The notes under the pieces were generated by a model, which did not search any database, was not told the DNA's origin, and worked only from the letters and a program-made list of their open reading frames with translations. A stretch of DNA of 64,000 nt from positions 42,978,780 through 43,042,779 of the forward strand of contig CM037874.1 in the NCBI GenBank assembly GCA_021292105.1. Reading direction: 5' to 3'. This DNA is from Anadara kagoshimensis (Eukaryota; Mollusca; Bivalvia; Arcoida; Arcidae). Within the stretch, counting starts at the first letter, position 1. Each line of letters starts with the position of its first letter. Positions 47,908-59,900 of the stretch are shown here, piece after piece. The translations under genes and the position numbers were made by a program.

Positions 47908-50900
47908 CTGAATGTCATCATTGCCACCATCATCATCATGGGTAGCAACAGAACTCATGTCACCATCATAATCATCATCATAGTTCGTCAAGTCACATCG
48001 TCATCATCACCATCATCATTCATAGCAACAGAACTTATTTTCATCACCACCATCACTATCATCTTCTTCATCACGATAATTATCATCATCGGCATCAACA
48101 GAACTCATGTCATCACCATCATCAACATCATTATCATATATCCTTGTGTCACATCATCATCATGGTTACATCATCATCATATCTCCTCATGTCACATCAT
48201 CATCATCATTATATCTCCTCATGTCATATCATCATCATCATAGTGACATCATCATCATCATCGGCAGCAGCAGAACTGAATGTCATCATCATCATTGTTA
48301 TTGTCATCATTTTCACCAGATCATCATGCCACATCATCATCGACATAGTGTTATCATCACAAAAAAAAAACTTTCACCATGACCAGCTATTTCCCTTGAC
48401 TCGCAATTGACAGATTAACCATTGTTGAAGTCATTAATTTTATTCATTGAATTCACAATTAATTTGAAAAAAAATAAAAATAAAAATAAACCTTTGTTTT
48501 AGAAATAATTTAAATGTATTTAAAATTATTGTTGAATATATATAAATTGTCCAAGTGAGCTTCAAAAGCCTGAATTGGTATAAACCATCCTGACACAATA
48601 AGCTAATAATCTGTACATCCCAATTACAGAAGTTGTCCAGGCAACTGTCTCTTTCAAAAAAAGTTTGTTGACAAGAATTGTGTACAAAAGGGGGAAATAT
48701 TTCTGAATACGATTAATTGAAAATTAATTGATTATTATTTAGACAACTAAAATGTTACAATAAAATTACTTTGAATTTAAGAGAAACTGTAAGAGGAGTT
48801 GAGTTCACAAAGTAGGTACCCCCATTCTAATACTTGCTAAAAAGTGACTAAGTTTCAAAGTCTGGAAAAATGGGGAAAAAATCTTGAAATATTTCCATAA
48901 AGTCAGGTGCAAATCTTCAATATATATAAACATTCTGTGAAGTTTCAAGGCTTTTGGTTAAAAACTGTAAGAGAAGTTGAGTTCACAAAGTAGGTACCCC
49001 CATTCAAATACTTGCTAAAAAGTGACTAAGTTTTAAAGTCGGGAAAAATGGGGGAAAAATCTTGAAATATTTCCATAAAGTCAGGTTCACATCTTCAACA
49101 TATATATATAAACATTCTGTGAAGTTTCAAGGCTTTTGGTTGAAATCTGTAAGAGGAGTTGAGTTCACAAAGTAGGTACCCCCATTCAAATACTTGCTAA
49201 AAAGTGACTAAGTTTCAAAGTCTTGAAAAATGGGGAAAAAATCTTGAAATATTTCCAAAAAGTCAGGTGCACATCCTCAATATATATAGAAACATTCTGT
49301 TAAGTTTCAAGGTTTTTGGTTGAAAACTGTAAGAGGAGTTGAGTTCACAAGATTGGTACCATATTTTCCCCGCCCTTAGTTTCTGTTCTACTTCACCAAC
49401 GGTGCTCTAGAAATCGGTAGAACTTAAGAAAGCACAATAACGGTTTTGTTTGTTTTCCTGCATATTATGTGAAATAAAGTAATATGGCTTCATGAAAAGA
49501 AAATTAAAGGTTGTAAAAACCATGAATTAAACTACTGACAACAACTTTAATCGGATATCCGCTGTAAAAACGATCTAATAAGGACTTGTAACAAGGTATA
49601 TAAATTTTATCTCAAAATTTTAAAACATCGTTTTTTTCAGTTTTGTTTAGATTTTGATTTCAAGTTGTTCTTTCTTGTCGGTTTATTTTGTTGATTCAAA
49701 ATAAACAACTGGAAAAGGTATTTAAATGAACATTGATGATGAAATTGTCTGTCTTCGGAGAGAAGTGGAGTGTGTGCGGAAGATCGGAAGTATGTAGCAG
49801 AGATTCGAGAATAAAGCATGTCGTTTTTATATTAAACTGATAACCGAAAAGGACAGGGTGTCATGGTCATTTTAAAGTGTGCAAGGATGTACAGGACTTA
49901 AAAGGTCAGTCACTACACTATGTGAATACATTTGAACAGGGGCATCGGGTGTCATATGCAGGCATGCCCCCAAACACATGGCTAATTTGCATACGGACTA
50001 CGGTATCGATATCTGGATATAGCCTACACAACTTCACGAGTCACAAACGATTTATCAACATAGCCAATAACTTGTAAATAAACTTCTTCTTTCAGTTTCG
50101 TATCACATTTTTGGGAATAATCTTTGATTTCTACTTTTTTGTTATGCACAATTTCGCTACCGGCAACCTGATCGGAATGAATTTTAATACCCAATGAAAG
50201 CGGGAAAATCCTCGTGACGTTATGATGAATATTAATAAACCAGGTCGGGATATCCCAAACACGAAATATTATTGACAATCAATTTTTTAAAAATATATAT
50301 AATTTATCATCAAATGTGATCCATGTTTAAAGTTATTTAACTTAAAAAGTGTTTAATTAGCATACTTTGTGGTTATTTATCGATGTCACTTTGCGTAAAT
50401 TAAAAAAATCCAATATGGCGGCGACTGTAAAACAACCACATGTACAGCACTGTAGGTCGGGTAACCCGAAATACCGGATCGGCCCTAATTTACCGGATCG
50501 ACCATACGATTTACCGGATCGGCGCCGGATCGACCCTTATATGTGGTTATATGGTCACATAAATTGAATTATAATGTTGATATCTTTAATAGAAAGTGTA
50601 ATCAATCTTATTTTGATTTTATTTATGATGTATTGACACACAATCATAAAAAAAAACTTATTATAGTCAAGGGGAGATAAATCTTATTATGATAATTCTT
50701 TTAAGTGCGTATCAATAAATAAAACAACCTAAAATAGTATTAATGTTATACTATTTTGATTTATATTATATATTGATACATTATATCGTTATATTTTTAT
50801 TATACTATGGCTTGCTCCCTTCATGTTTCAAATGAAGGAAAACGCGGGTCATGTTAGAATTGTCGTCATCAAAAGTTGTATCATCTGCCGCGTCAATTTG

Positions 50901-53900
50901 CCAATTGTCGTCATCCAAACTGTCGTCAACGTGCATGATACCGGACATATTAACGTCATAATTTGAGTCAACGTTGCTATCATTGATAATGATAGTCTCA
51001 GTCGTTGTGGTCTCAGAACCAAGTTTCATTAGGGGGAAAAAGTGATTGGGTACGAACTCATCACTAGATCTAAATACCATTTGTGTCCATATAACCCTGG
51101 CAATTGTTGTTGCTGATTTATTAACACCTCTTCCCACAACTTTTCTGGTGTGGGGTTCGGAAACAAACTCAGCTGAAAGTTGTGGGGGAGGGGGTAATAT
51201 GACCGGATGAGATGTTTAAGAGCAGCACTCAGGGCATATACTATCAATCATATTTGCAAATTCGCCAATTTTGCCAGTTTCTTTAACTATGTCGTCAAAA
51301 GGGATCTCAACTATTCTTTTGTCTCGTATATATCAGGTCTTTGTAATACTTGTGAGTACACGAATAAAATAGAGGGTTTGGTCATAATTTCAATTAACGT
51401 CAAAAGTCGGAAATGTTTGTGGGGAGATTCTGAACAAGTTAAAGCCAAAGAAAGATAATGTCTTTGGAAACATGGTCCAACGGTTGAGGGGGATTCCTTA
51501 CAAATTGGAATGAATCGTAACACGTGTGCAACCAAGTGTGCTTGCAATATGTGTGACATTGCTGCCGGCATGAAACATCCAATTGCCTGCTCACGCTGTA
51601 TTTGAGTCAATCTAGCCATTAATTCTTTAGATATCTGGCAATATTTTTTTATGTTTTATTGTTACCTGATGTTAAGAGATCAAATTTGTCAATTTTGAAT
51701 TGAATTGCACATGCCATATGAGTTGCACGTGTAGCACATGCGCTTTTTATTAAATAGTGTGCATTAAGACACGCGCCACTAAGCACGAATATTGAACATT
51801 AGATTAAAGCGATAGCGAAGTCAGTATCACGGGTGGTAAATTTCGTCAAAATCGAAAATGACATAATTAAAAAAATATATAATTTCAATGTGTATAGTTT
51901 CTTTTGTTGCTCAGTACACAATTATTGAAGTAAGGTCACAAAAGCACTCACTTTAACTCTTAATAAAACAATATATCTTATTTAACAAATTGTAACGGAC
52001 CAATGATAACTAATATATGTAATACTTTTCTCAAAAATTTCGGAGATATTTTTTTTTTTTAAGAACAAATAAATTCTCTCTCTCTCTTTCTCTCTCTCTC
52101 TCTCCTAAATATATATTTATATTAAATATATTTTAAAACTAATACTTTATTTAACATAATTAAATTATGAAATACTATTTCTTTCATTTAATTTCAATTA
52201 TTAAAAACTTAATTACTTAAAACTGTATTATTAAGCTAATAAAAAGTTACTTTTATGTCTTAAATATTTTTTTTAATATACAAATTATATTCATAATTTA
52301 ATTCTAAATTAAAATATAGATATCTATAATAATTATCTGAGAAATATTATTAAATACTAAATTACACTCTTATTTGAACGTTAAGAATTTTGAAGATCAC
52401 GGGCCAATAATGAGATAGGTAATTTTATTAAATATGAGTTACTTTTTATGTCTTAAATAAATTTTTGACATCGGGCCGTTAATTATCTAATTTTCTAAGG
52501 ATGAATTGTCATTAAGAATTAACATCTTTAAATTATCGGGGTTGTTTAAATAAAATATGAAATAATACCGCTTTCATGACTAAATTTTATAATAATTTTA
52601 AATAATGAAAATTTAAAAGTTACTTTTAAAAAAATGACGTTCCAGGAATCCTTTTTCCCAAGCTGTTTGGAACGACTTCAAGGATAATAAGCCGCCGCGT
52701 GCTAGAAATACTTTACTTTAATTAAAGTCACTAATTAACTAATTACCACCGATAGCGAAGCCCTGATGAGTACTTACAAACATTGAATGTTCTTAACTGG
52801 TGCGTGTCGTCAATGAAGTAACTCAGTTTGATTGGTCTAAAATCTTAAGGAGGTTGTCCTTTCGCTTTGACATGATTCAACATGGTGATTTGTACAGCCG
52901 TTAACCTGTTCTGGAAATAAATGATATTTTCGAGCATCCACGATCAAAACAATTAATAATAATATATAATTTTCTTCATTGATATCATATAAATCTAATG
53001 TTGCCCTCTATGTGACAATATAAGGGTCGATCCGGCGCCGATCCGGTAAATCGTATGGTCGATCCGGTAAATTAAGGCCGATCCGGTATTTCAGGTTACC
53101 GCTGTAGGTCAAAAAGAAGAACGTCGGCGCGAACTGACAAGATTGTCATTTTTGTTGGGTTTTCCGAGGGGCGTATACTTAATGAATTTTTATGGTTTTT
53201 ATCTTAAAATTATCATACAAAAGTGAAGAATTAAAATATATATCCAGCAAAATCAAATTACGGACTAATACGCGTATTCATACATTTCAGATCGGCACAT
53301 GTGTACATGATGAAAACATTGCTTTCGTAACTTTACGAGAGACCTAATCACTCAGATTAGAGTTTATACATACCTGGGATACCGTATATGGAAATTCCCG
53401 TAATTTCAGTCGAAACGAAGGATTTGATTGGCTGTCAAGGTGAAATGAGAGCGGCGCTAAATACGAAAAAATCCAACGATCGCTATAAAGCATTCATCAT
53501 GGCTGATGCTTTAAAAAGCGTGTACCAGGCGTGATAGTTCATATTTTAAGGCTACCAACGATTCAAGGGAAGGTTATAAGAGCCAAGTTTCTATATACTT
53601 GATTATTGTTGTGGCATATTCAGCTGTATATAGTTCAGCATTGTTCAAACCAAACAATATTCACCTCAATTCAAATAGTACAGTATTGTGTGACCGTGCA
53701 ATTTATATGACTTGTTGTATTTTGGATTATTAGTGGTTTAAGACCCTACATAATCTAAATATTACATCAGATTTTTATTCCAATCGTCAATTTCAGAGAA
53801 GAAGATTTTTTAAGAATTTTGCATCAAGTCAGTCACCTTGAGCTAGTTTTGGTAGCCATAGCATCACAACAAACAAATTGCATTGACCTATGGTTACTTC

Positions 53901-56900
53901 TCACTAAGTTTCATTTAAATATGTCTAGTTGTTTCAAAAAAGAATTCAAAATTAGGCATTAAGGATGCACATACACACGCTGTGCTATGCCATAACCTCA
54001 CCTGACTTAAAATAATACATTTACCTGTATCTCTATCTACTCTGATTGACAGATCACAGTCCAAATCATATAGTAAGTCAAACTCACACACCAAGAGGAA
54101 TTCTTTCTGTTCTTCACTAAGTTTATGAAAATTCTGCTTTATTTCTTCCAACGCCTAAAAGTATACAAATACACATGTTAATTCAACTTGGTTTATTGAT
54201 GCCTGTACAACCATTGGGTCATTTAAGTAAATTCTGTGAATTAAGATACAAAAGCAGGTTTTTTTTTATAATTTGCACATATATTCAAAGGGCAATAACT
54301 CCCAGGAAGATGAGCAAACCAACTCCGGTTATCGATATGCACATCTCCTATCAATGTTGATGCTTTGCACCAAGTCTCATGAAAAAGTGCTTCATAGTTT
54401 TGGAGAATTTCAGATGGACAGACAGAAGGATGGAGGGACAGAAACTCAAATTTATTATCCCCCTCTTTCTTCGAAAAGCGGGAATAATTAGATTAATTTG
54501 CTATACAGAAATTGTAGGCCAAGTGCTAGGTTTCCACAAATTTAAAATAATTAGTAGCCAAATTTCCAAAATTTGTGAAAATATAGTCCTTTTTAAAGTA
54601 TTTTTCCACAAATTTGCTAAAATAGGTTACTTTTTGAAAGAATTCCTCAGAAATTAGTAGCCAATGGCGATTTTGGCTACCAGGAATGGAAACATAGAAG
54701 TGGAGTAGGTTAAAGACACGCTTACAGATCACTTAGTTTTTTTTCAACTAGGTTTGAACACATTAAGCATAGATCTTAAGTGAGAAAATTTGTTAGTTTG
54801 TTTGCAGAGAGTAAATGTTTTCCCCCCCGACACTCTGGCTTCCACAGCCACCAATGTCAATTTGTTTGCAGAGAGCAAGTGTTTTCTATTGACACTGTCT
54901 TCCACAGCTGTCCATGTCAGTTTGTTTGCCAAGAGTGAGTGTTTATCTATTGGCACTCTGGCTTCCACAGCCACCCATGTCAGTTTGCCAAGAGCGAGTG
55001 TTTTTCTATTGACACTCTGTCTTCTACAGCCACCCATGTCAGTTTGTTTGCAGAGGACGAGTGTTTTTCTATTGACACTGGCTTCCACAGTCACCAATGT
55101 CAGTTTATTTGCCAAATGTGAGTGTTTTCTATTGACACTCTTCCAAAACCACCTATGTCAATTTGTTTGCCAAGAACGAGTGTTTTTTCTCCCGACACTC
55201 TGTCTTCCACACCAATCCATGTCTATTTGTTTGCCAAGAGTGAGTGTTTTTCTATTGACGCTCTGGCTTCCACAGCCACCCATGTCAGTTTGTTTGCAGA
55301 GTGAGTGTTTTTCTATTGACACTCTGTCTTCTACAGCCATCCATGTCAGTTTGTTTGCAGAGTGAGTGTTTTTCTATTGACACTCTGGCTTCCACAGCCA
55401 TCCATGTCAGTTTGTTTGCAGAGGGTGAGTGTTTTTCTATTGACACTGGCTTCCACAGCCACAAATGTCAGTTTATTTGCCAAATGTGAGTGTTTTCTAT
55501 TGACACTCTTCCAAAACTACCTATGTCAATTTGTTTGCCAAGAGTGAGTGTTTTTTCTCCTGACACTCTGTCTTCCACACCCACCCATGTCAATTTGTTT
55601 GTCAAGAGGGAGTGTTTTTCTATTGACTCTGGCTTCCACAGCCACCCATGTCAGTTAGTTTGCAGAGTGAGTGTTTTGCTCCCGACAGATTGTCTTCCAC
55701 ACCCACCCATGTCAATTTGTTTGCCAAGAGTGAGTGTTTTCCTATTGACTCTGGCTTCCACAGCCACCCATGTCAATTTGTTTGCCAAGAGTGAGTGTTT
55801 TTCTATTGACTCTTGCTTTTAAAACCACCACTGTCAATTTGTTTGCCAAGACACTCTAGCTTCCACAGCAAACCATGTCAGTTTGTTTGCAGAGGACGAG
55901 TGTTTTTCTATTGACACTGGCTTCCACAGTCACCAATGTCAGTTTATTTGCCAAATGTGAGTGTTTTCTATTGACACTCTTCCAAAACCACCTATGTCAA
56001 TTTGTTTGCCAAGAACGAGTGTTTTTTCTCCCGACACTCTGTCTTCCACACCAATCCATGTCTATTTGTTTGCCAAGAGTGAGTGTTTTTCTATTGACGC
56101 TCTGGCTTCCACAGCCACCCATGTCAGTTTGTTTGCAGAGTGAGTGTTTTTCTATTGACACTCTGTCTTCTACAGCCATCCATGTCAGTTTGTTTGCAGA
56201 GTGAGTGTTTTTCTATTGACACTCTGGCTTCCACAGCCATCCATGTCAGTTTGTTTGCAGAGGGTGAGTGTTTTTCTATTGACACTGGCTTCCACAGCCA
56301 CAAATGTCAGTTTATTTGCCAAATGTGAGTGTTTTCTATTGACACTCTTCCAAAACTACCTATGTCAATTTGTTTGCCAAGAGTGAGTGTTTTTTCTCCT
56401 GACACTCTGTCTTCCACACCCACCCATGTCAATTTGTTTGTCAAGAGGGAGTGTTTTTCTATTGACTCTGGCTTCCACAGCCACCCATGTCAGTTAGTTT
56501 GCAGAGTGAGTGTTTTGCTCCCGACAGATTGTCTTCCACACCCACCCATGTCAATTTGTTTGCCAAGAGTGAGTGTTTTCCTATTGACTCTGGCTTCCAC
56601 AGCCACCCATGTCAATTTGTTTGCCAAGAGTGAGTGTTTTTCTATTGACTCTTGCTTTTAAAACCACCACTGTCAATTTGTTTGCCAAGACACTCTAGCT
56701 TCCACAGCAAACCATGTCAGTTTGTTTGCAGAAGGCAAGTGTTTTTCTCCTGACACTCTGGATTCCACAGCCACCCATGTCAATTTGTTTGCCAAGAGTG
56801 AGTGTTTTCCTATTGACTCTGGCTTCCACAGCCACCCATGTCAATTTGTTTGCCAAGAGTGAGTGTTTTTCTATTGACTCTGGCTATTAAAACCACCACT

Positions 56901-59900
56901 GTCAATTTGTTTGCCAAGACACTCTAGCTTCCACAGCAAACCATGCCAGTTTGTTTGCAGAGGGCAAGTGTTTTTCTCCTGACACTCTGGATTCCACAGC
57001 CACCCATGTCAATTTGTTTGCCAAGAGTGAGTGTTTTTCTATCGACACTCTTGCTTCAACAGCCAAAAATTTCAATTTGTTTGCCAAGAGTAAGTGTTTT
57101 TCTCCTGACACTCTGTCTTCCACACCCACCATGTCAGTTTGTTTGCCAAGAGTAAGTGTTTTTCTCCTGACACTCTGGCTTCCACAGCCATCCATGTCTA
57201 TTTGTTTGCCAAGAGTGAGTGTTTTTCTATTGACGCTCTGGCTTCCACAGCCACCCATGTCAGTTTGTTTGCAGAGTGAGTGTTTTTCTATTGACACTCT
57301 GTCTTCTACAGCCATCCATGTCAGTTTGTTTGCAGAGGGTGAGTGTTTTTCTATTGACACTCTGGCTTCCACAGCCATCCATGTCAGTTTGTTTGCAGAG
57401 GGTGAGTGTTTTTCTATTGACACTGGCTTCCACAGCCACAAATGTCAGTTTATTTGCCAAATGTGAGTGTTTTCTATTGACACTCTTCCAAAACTACCTA
57501 TGTCTATTTGTTTGCCAAGAGTGAGTGTTTTTCTATTGACGCTCTGGCTTCCACAGCCACCCATGTCAGTTTGTTTGCAGAGTGAGTGTTTTTCTATTGA
57601 CACTCTGGCTTCCACAGCCATCCATGTCAGTTTGTTTGCAGAGGGTGAGTGTTTTTCTATTGACACTGGCTTCCACAGCCACAAATGTCAGTTTATTTGC
57701 CAAATGTGAGTGTTTTCTATTGACACTCTTCCAAAACTACCTATGTCAATTTGTTTGCCAAGTGAGTGTTTTTTCTCCTGACACTCTGTCTTCCACACCC
57801 ACCCATGTCAATTTGTTTGTCAAGAGGGAGTGTTTTTCTATTGACTCTGGCTTCCACAGCCACCCATGTCAGTTAGTTTGCAGAGTGAGTGTTTTGCTCC
57901 CGACAGATTGTCTTCCACACCCACCCATGTCAATTTGTTTGCCAAGAGTGAGTGTTTTCCTATTGACTCTGGCTTCCACAGCCACCCATGTCAATTTGTT
58001 TGCCAAGAGTGAGTGTTTTTCTATTGACTCTTGCTTTTAAAACCACCACTGTCAATTTGTTTGCCAAGACACTCTAGCTTCCACAGCAAACCATGTCAGT
58101 TTGTTTGCAGAAGGCAAGTGTTTTTCTCCTGACACTCTGGATTCCACAGCCACCCATGTCAATTTGTTTGCCAAGAGTGAGTGTTTTCCTATTGACTCTG
58201 GCTTCCACAGCCACCCATGTCAATTTGTTTGCCAAGAGTGAGTGTTTTTCTATTGACTCTGGCTTTTAAAACCACCACTGTCAATTTGTTTGCCAAGACA
58301 CTCTAGCTTCCACAGCAAACCATGCCAGTTTGTTTGCAGAGGGCAAGTGTTTTTCTCCTGACACTCTGGATTCCACAGCCATCCATGTCAATTTGTTTGC
58401 CAAGAGTGAGTGTTTTTCTATCGACACTCTTGCTTCAACAGCCAAAAATTTCAATTTGTTTGCCAAGAGTAAGTGTTTTTCTCCTGACACTCTGTCTTCC
58501 ACACCCACCATGTCAGTTTGTTTGCCAAGAGTAAGTGTTTTTCTCCTGACACTCTGGCTTCCACAGCCATCCATGTCAGTTTGTTTGCCAAGGGTGAGTG
58601 TTTTTCTATTGACACTGTCTTCCACAGCCACCCATGTCAATTTGTTTGCCAAGGGTGAGTGTTTTTCTATTGACACTGTCTTCCACAGCCACCCATGTCA
58701 GTTTGTTTGAAGAGGGCTTGTGTTTTTCTATTGACACTCTATCTTCCATTGCCACCCATGTCAATTTGTTTGCCAAGAGTGAGTGTTTTTCTATTGACGC
58801 TCTGTCTTCCACACCCACCTATGTCAGTTTTGTTTGCCAAGAGTGAGTGTTTTTCTATTGACGCTCCGTCTTCCACACCCACCTATGTCAGTTTTGTTTA
58901 CCAAGAGCGAGTGTTTTTCTATTGACGCTCTGTCTTCCACACCCACCTATGTCAGTTTTGTTTACCAAGAGCGAGTGTTTTTCTATTGACGCTCTGTCTT
59001 CCACACCCACCTATGTCAGTTTTGTTTGCAGAGTGAGTGTTTTTCTATTGACACTCTGGGTTCTACAGCCATCCATGTCAGTTTGTTTGCAGAGGGTGAG
59101 TGTTTTTCTATTGACACTGGCTTCCACAGCCACAAATGTCAGTTTATTTGCCAAATGTGAGTGTTTTCTATTGACACTCTTCCAAAACTACCTATGTCAA
59201 TTTGTTTGCCAAGAGTGAGTGTTTTTTCTCCTGACACTCTGTCTTCCACACCCACCCATGTCAATTTGTTTGTCAAGAGGGAGTGTTTTTCTATTGACTC
59301 TGGCTTCCACAGCCACCCATGTCAGTTAGTTTGCAGAGTGAGTGTTTTGCTCCCGACAGATTGTCTTCCACACCCACCCATGTCAATTTGTTTGCCAAGA
59401 GTGAGTGTTTTCCTATTGACTCTGGCTTCCACAGCCACCCATGTCAATTTGTTTGCCAAGAGTGAGTGTTTTTCTATTGACTCTTGCTTTTAAAACCACC
59501 ACTGCACTGTCAATTTGTTTGCCAAGACACTCTAGCTTCCACAGCAAACCATGTCAGTTTGTTTGCAGAAGGCAAGTGTTTTTCTCCTGACACTCTGGAT
59601 TCCACAGCCACCCATGTCAATTTGTTTGCCAAGAGTAAGTGTTTTTCTATCGACACTCTTGCTTCAACAGCCAAAAATTTCAATTTGTTTGCCAAGAGTA
59701 AGTGTTTTTCTCCTGACACTCTGTCTTCCACACCCACCATGTCAGTTTGTTTGCCAAGAGTAAGTGTTTTTCTCCTGACACTCTGGCTTCCACAGCCATC
59801 CATGTCAGTTTGTTTGCCAAGGGTGAGTGTTTTTCTATTGGCACTCTGGGTTCCACAGCCACCCATGTCAGTTTGTTTGAAGAGGGCTTGTGTTTTTCTA

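Larger units (their letters stand above)
50459..53101. mobile_element. 2.6 kb element with ~89-bp TIRs and iterated CCGGATCG sites
   Basis: The left end (50459-50546) and right end (53013-53101) are inverse to each other, both starting (C/G)GGTAACC, and flanked by ctgtaggtc on both sides. Each TIR holds four CCGGATCG motifs (left: from about 50474, 50493, 50514, 50525) separated by short spacers. Long TIRs and a 9-bp duplication fit Mutator-like elements best; hAT would give 8 bp. The interior shows minus frames at 51137-50805 (acidic, Asp-rich) and 51247-51029 without a recognised domain, and a Tc1-type relic. No MULE transposase seen, so probably non-autonomous. Confidence 0.82.

Noticed and set aside
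40394-48410. Ser/His/Ile-rich frames in ATC DNA as proteins
   Set aside because: Pure triplet-repeat translation in all frames without unique sequence.
49637-49819. 60-codon minus frame
   Set aside because: AT-rich, no motif, no splice or promoter support.
35965-54154. CARD/death-fold reading of the minus-strand exons
   Set aside because: The FFDYMHGQGK...FLQSLE stretch looked CARD-like at first, but the upstream exons match the Tim44-like pattern better and that stretch may lie beyond the true exon border.
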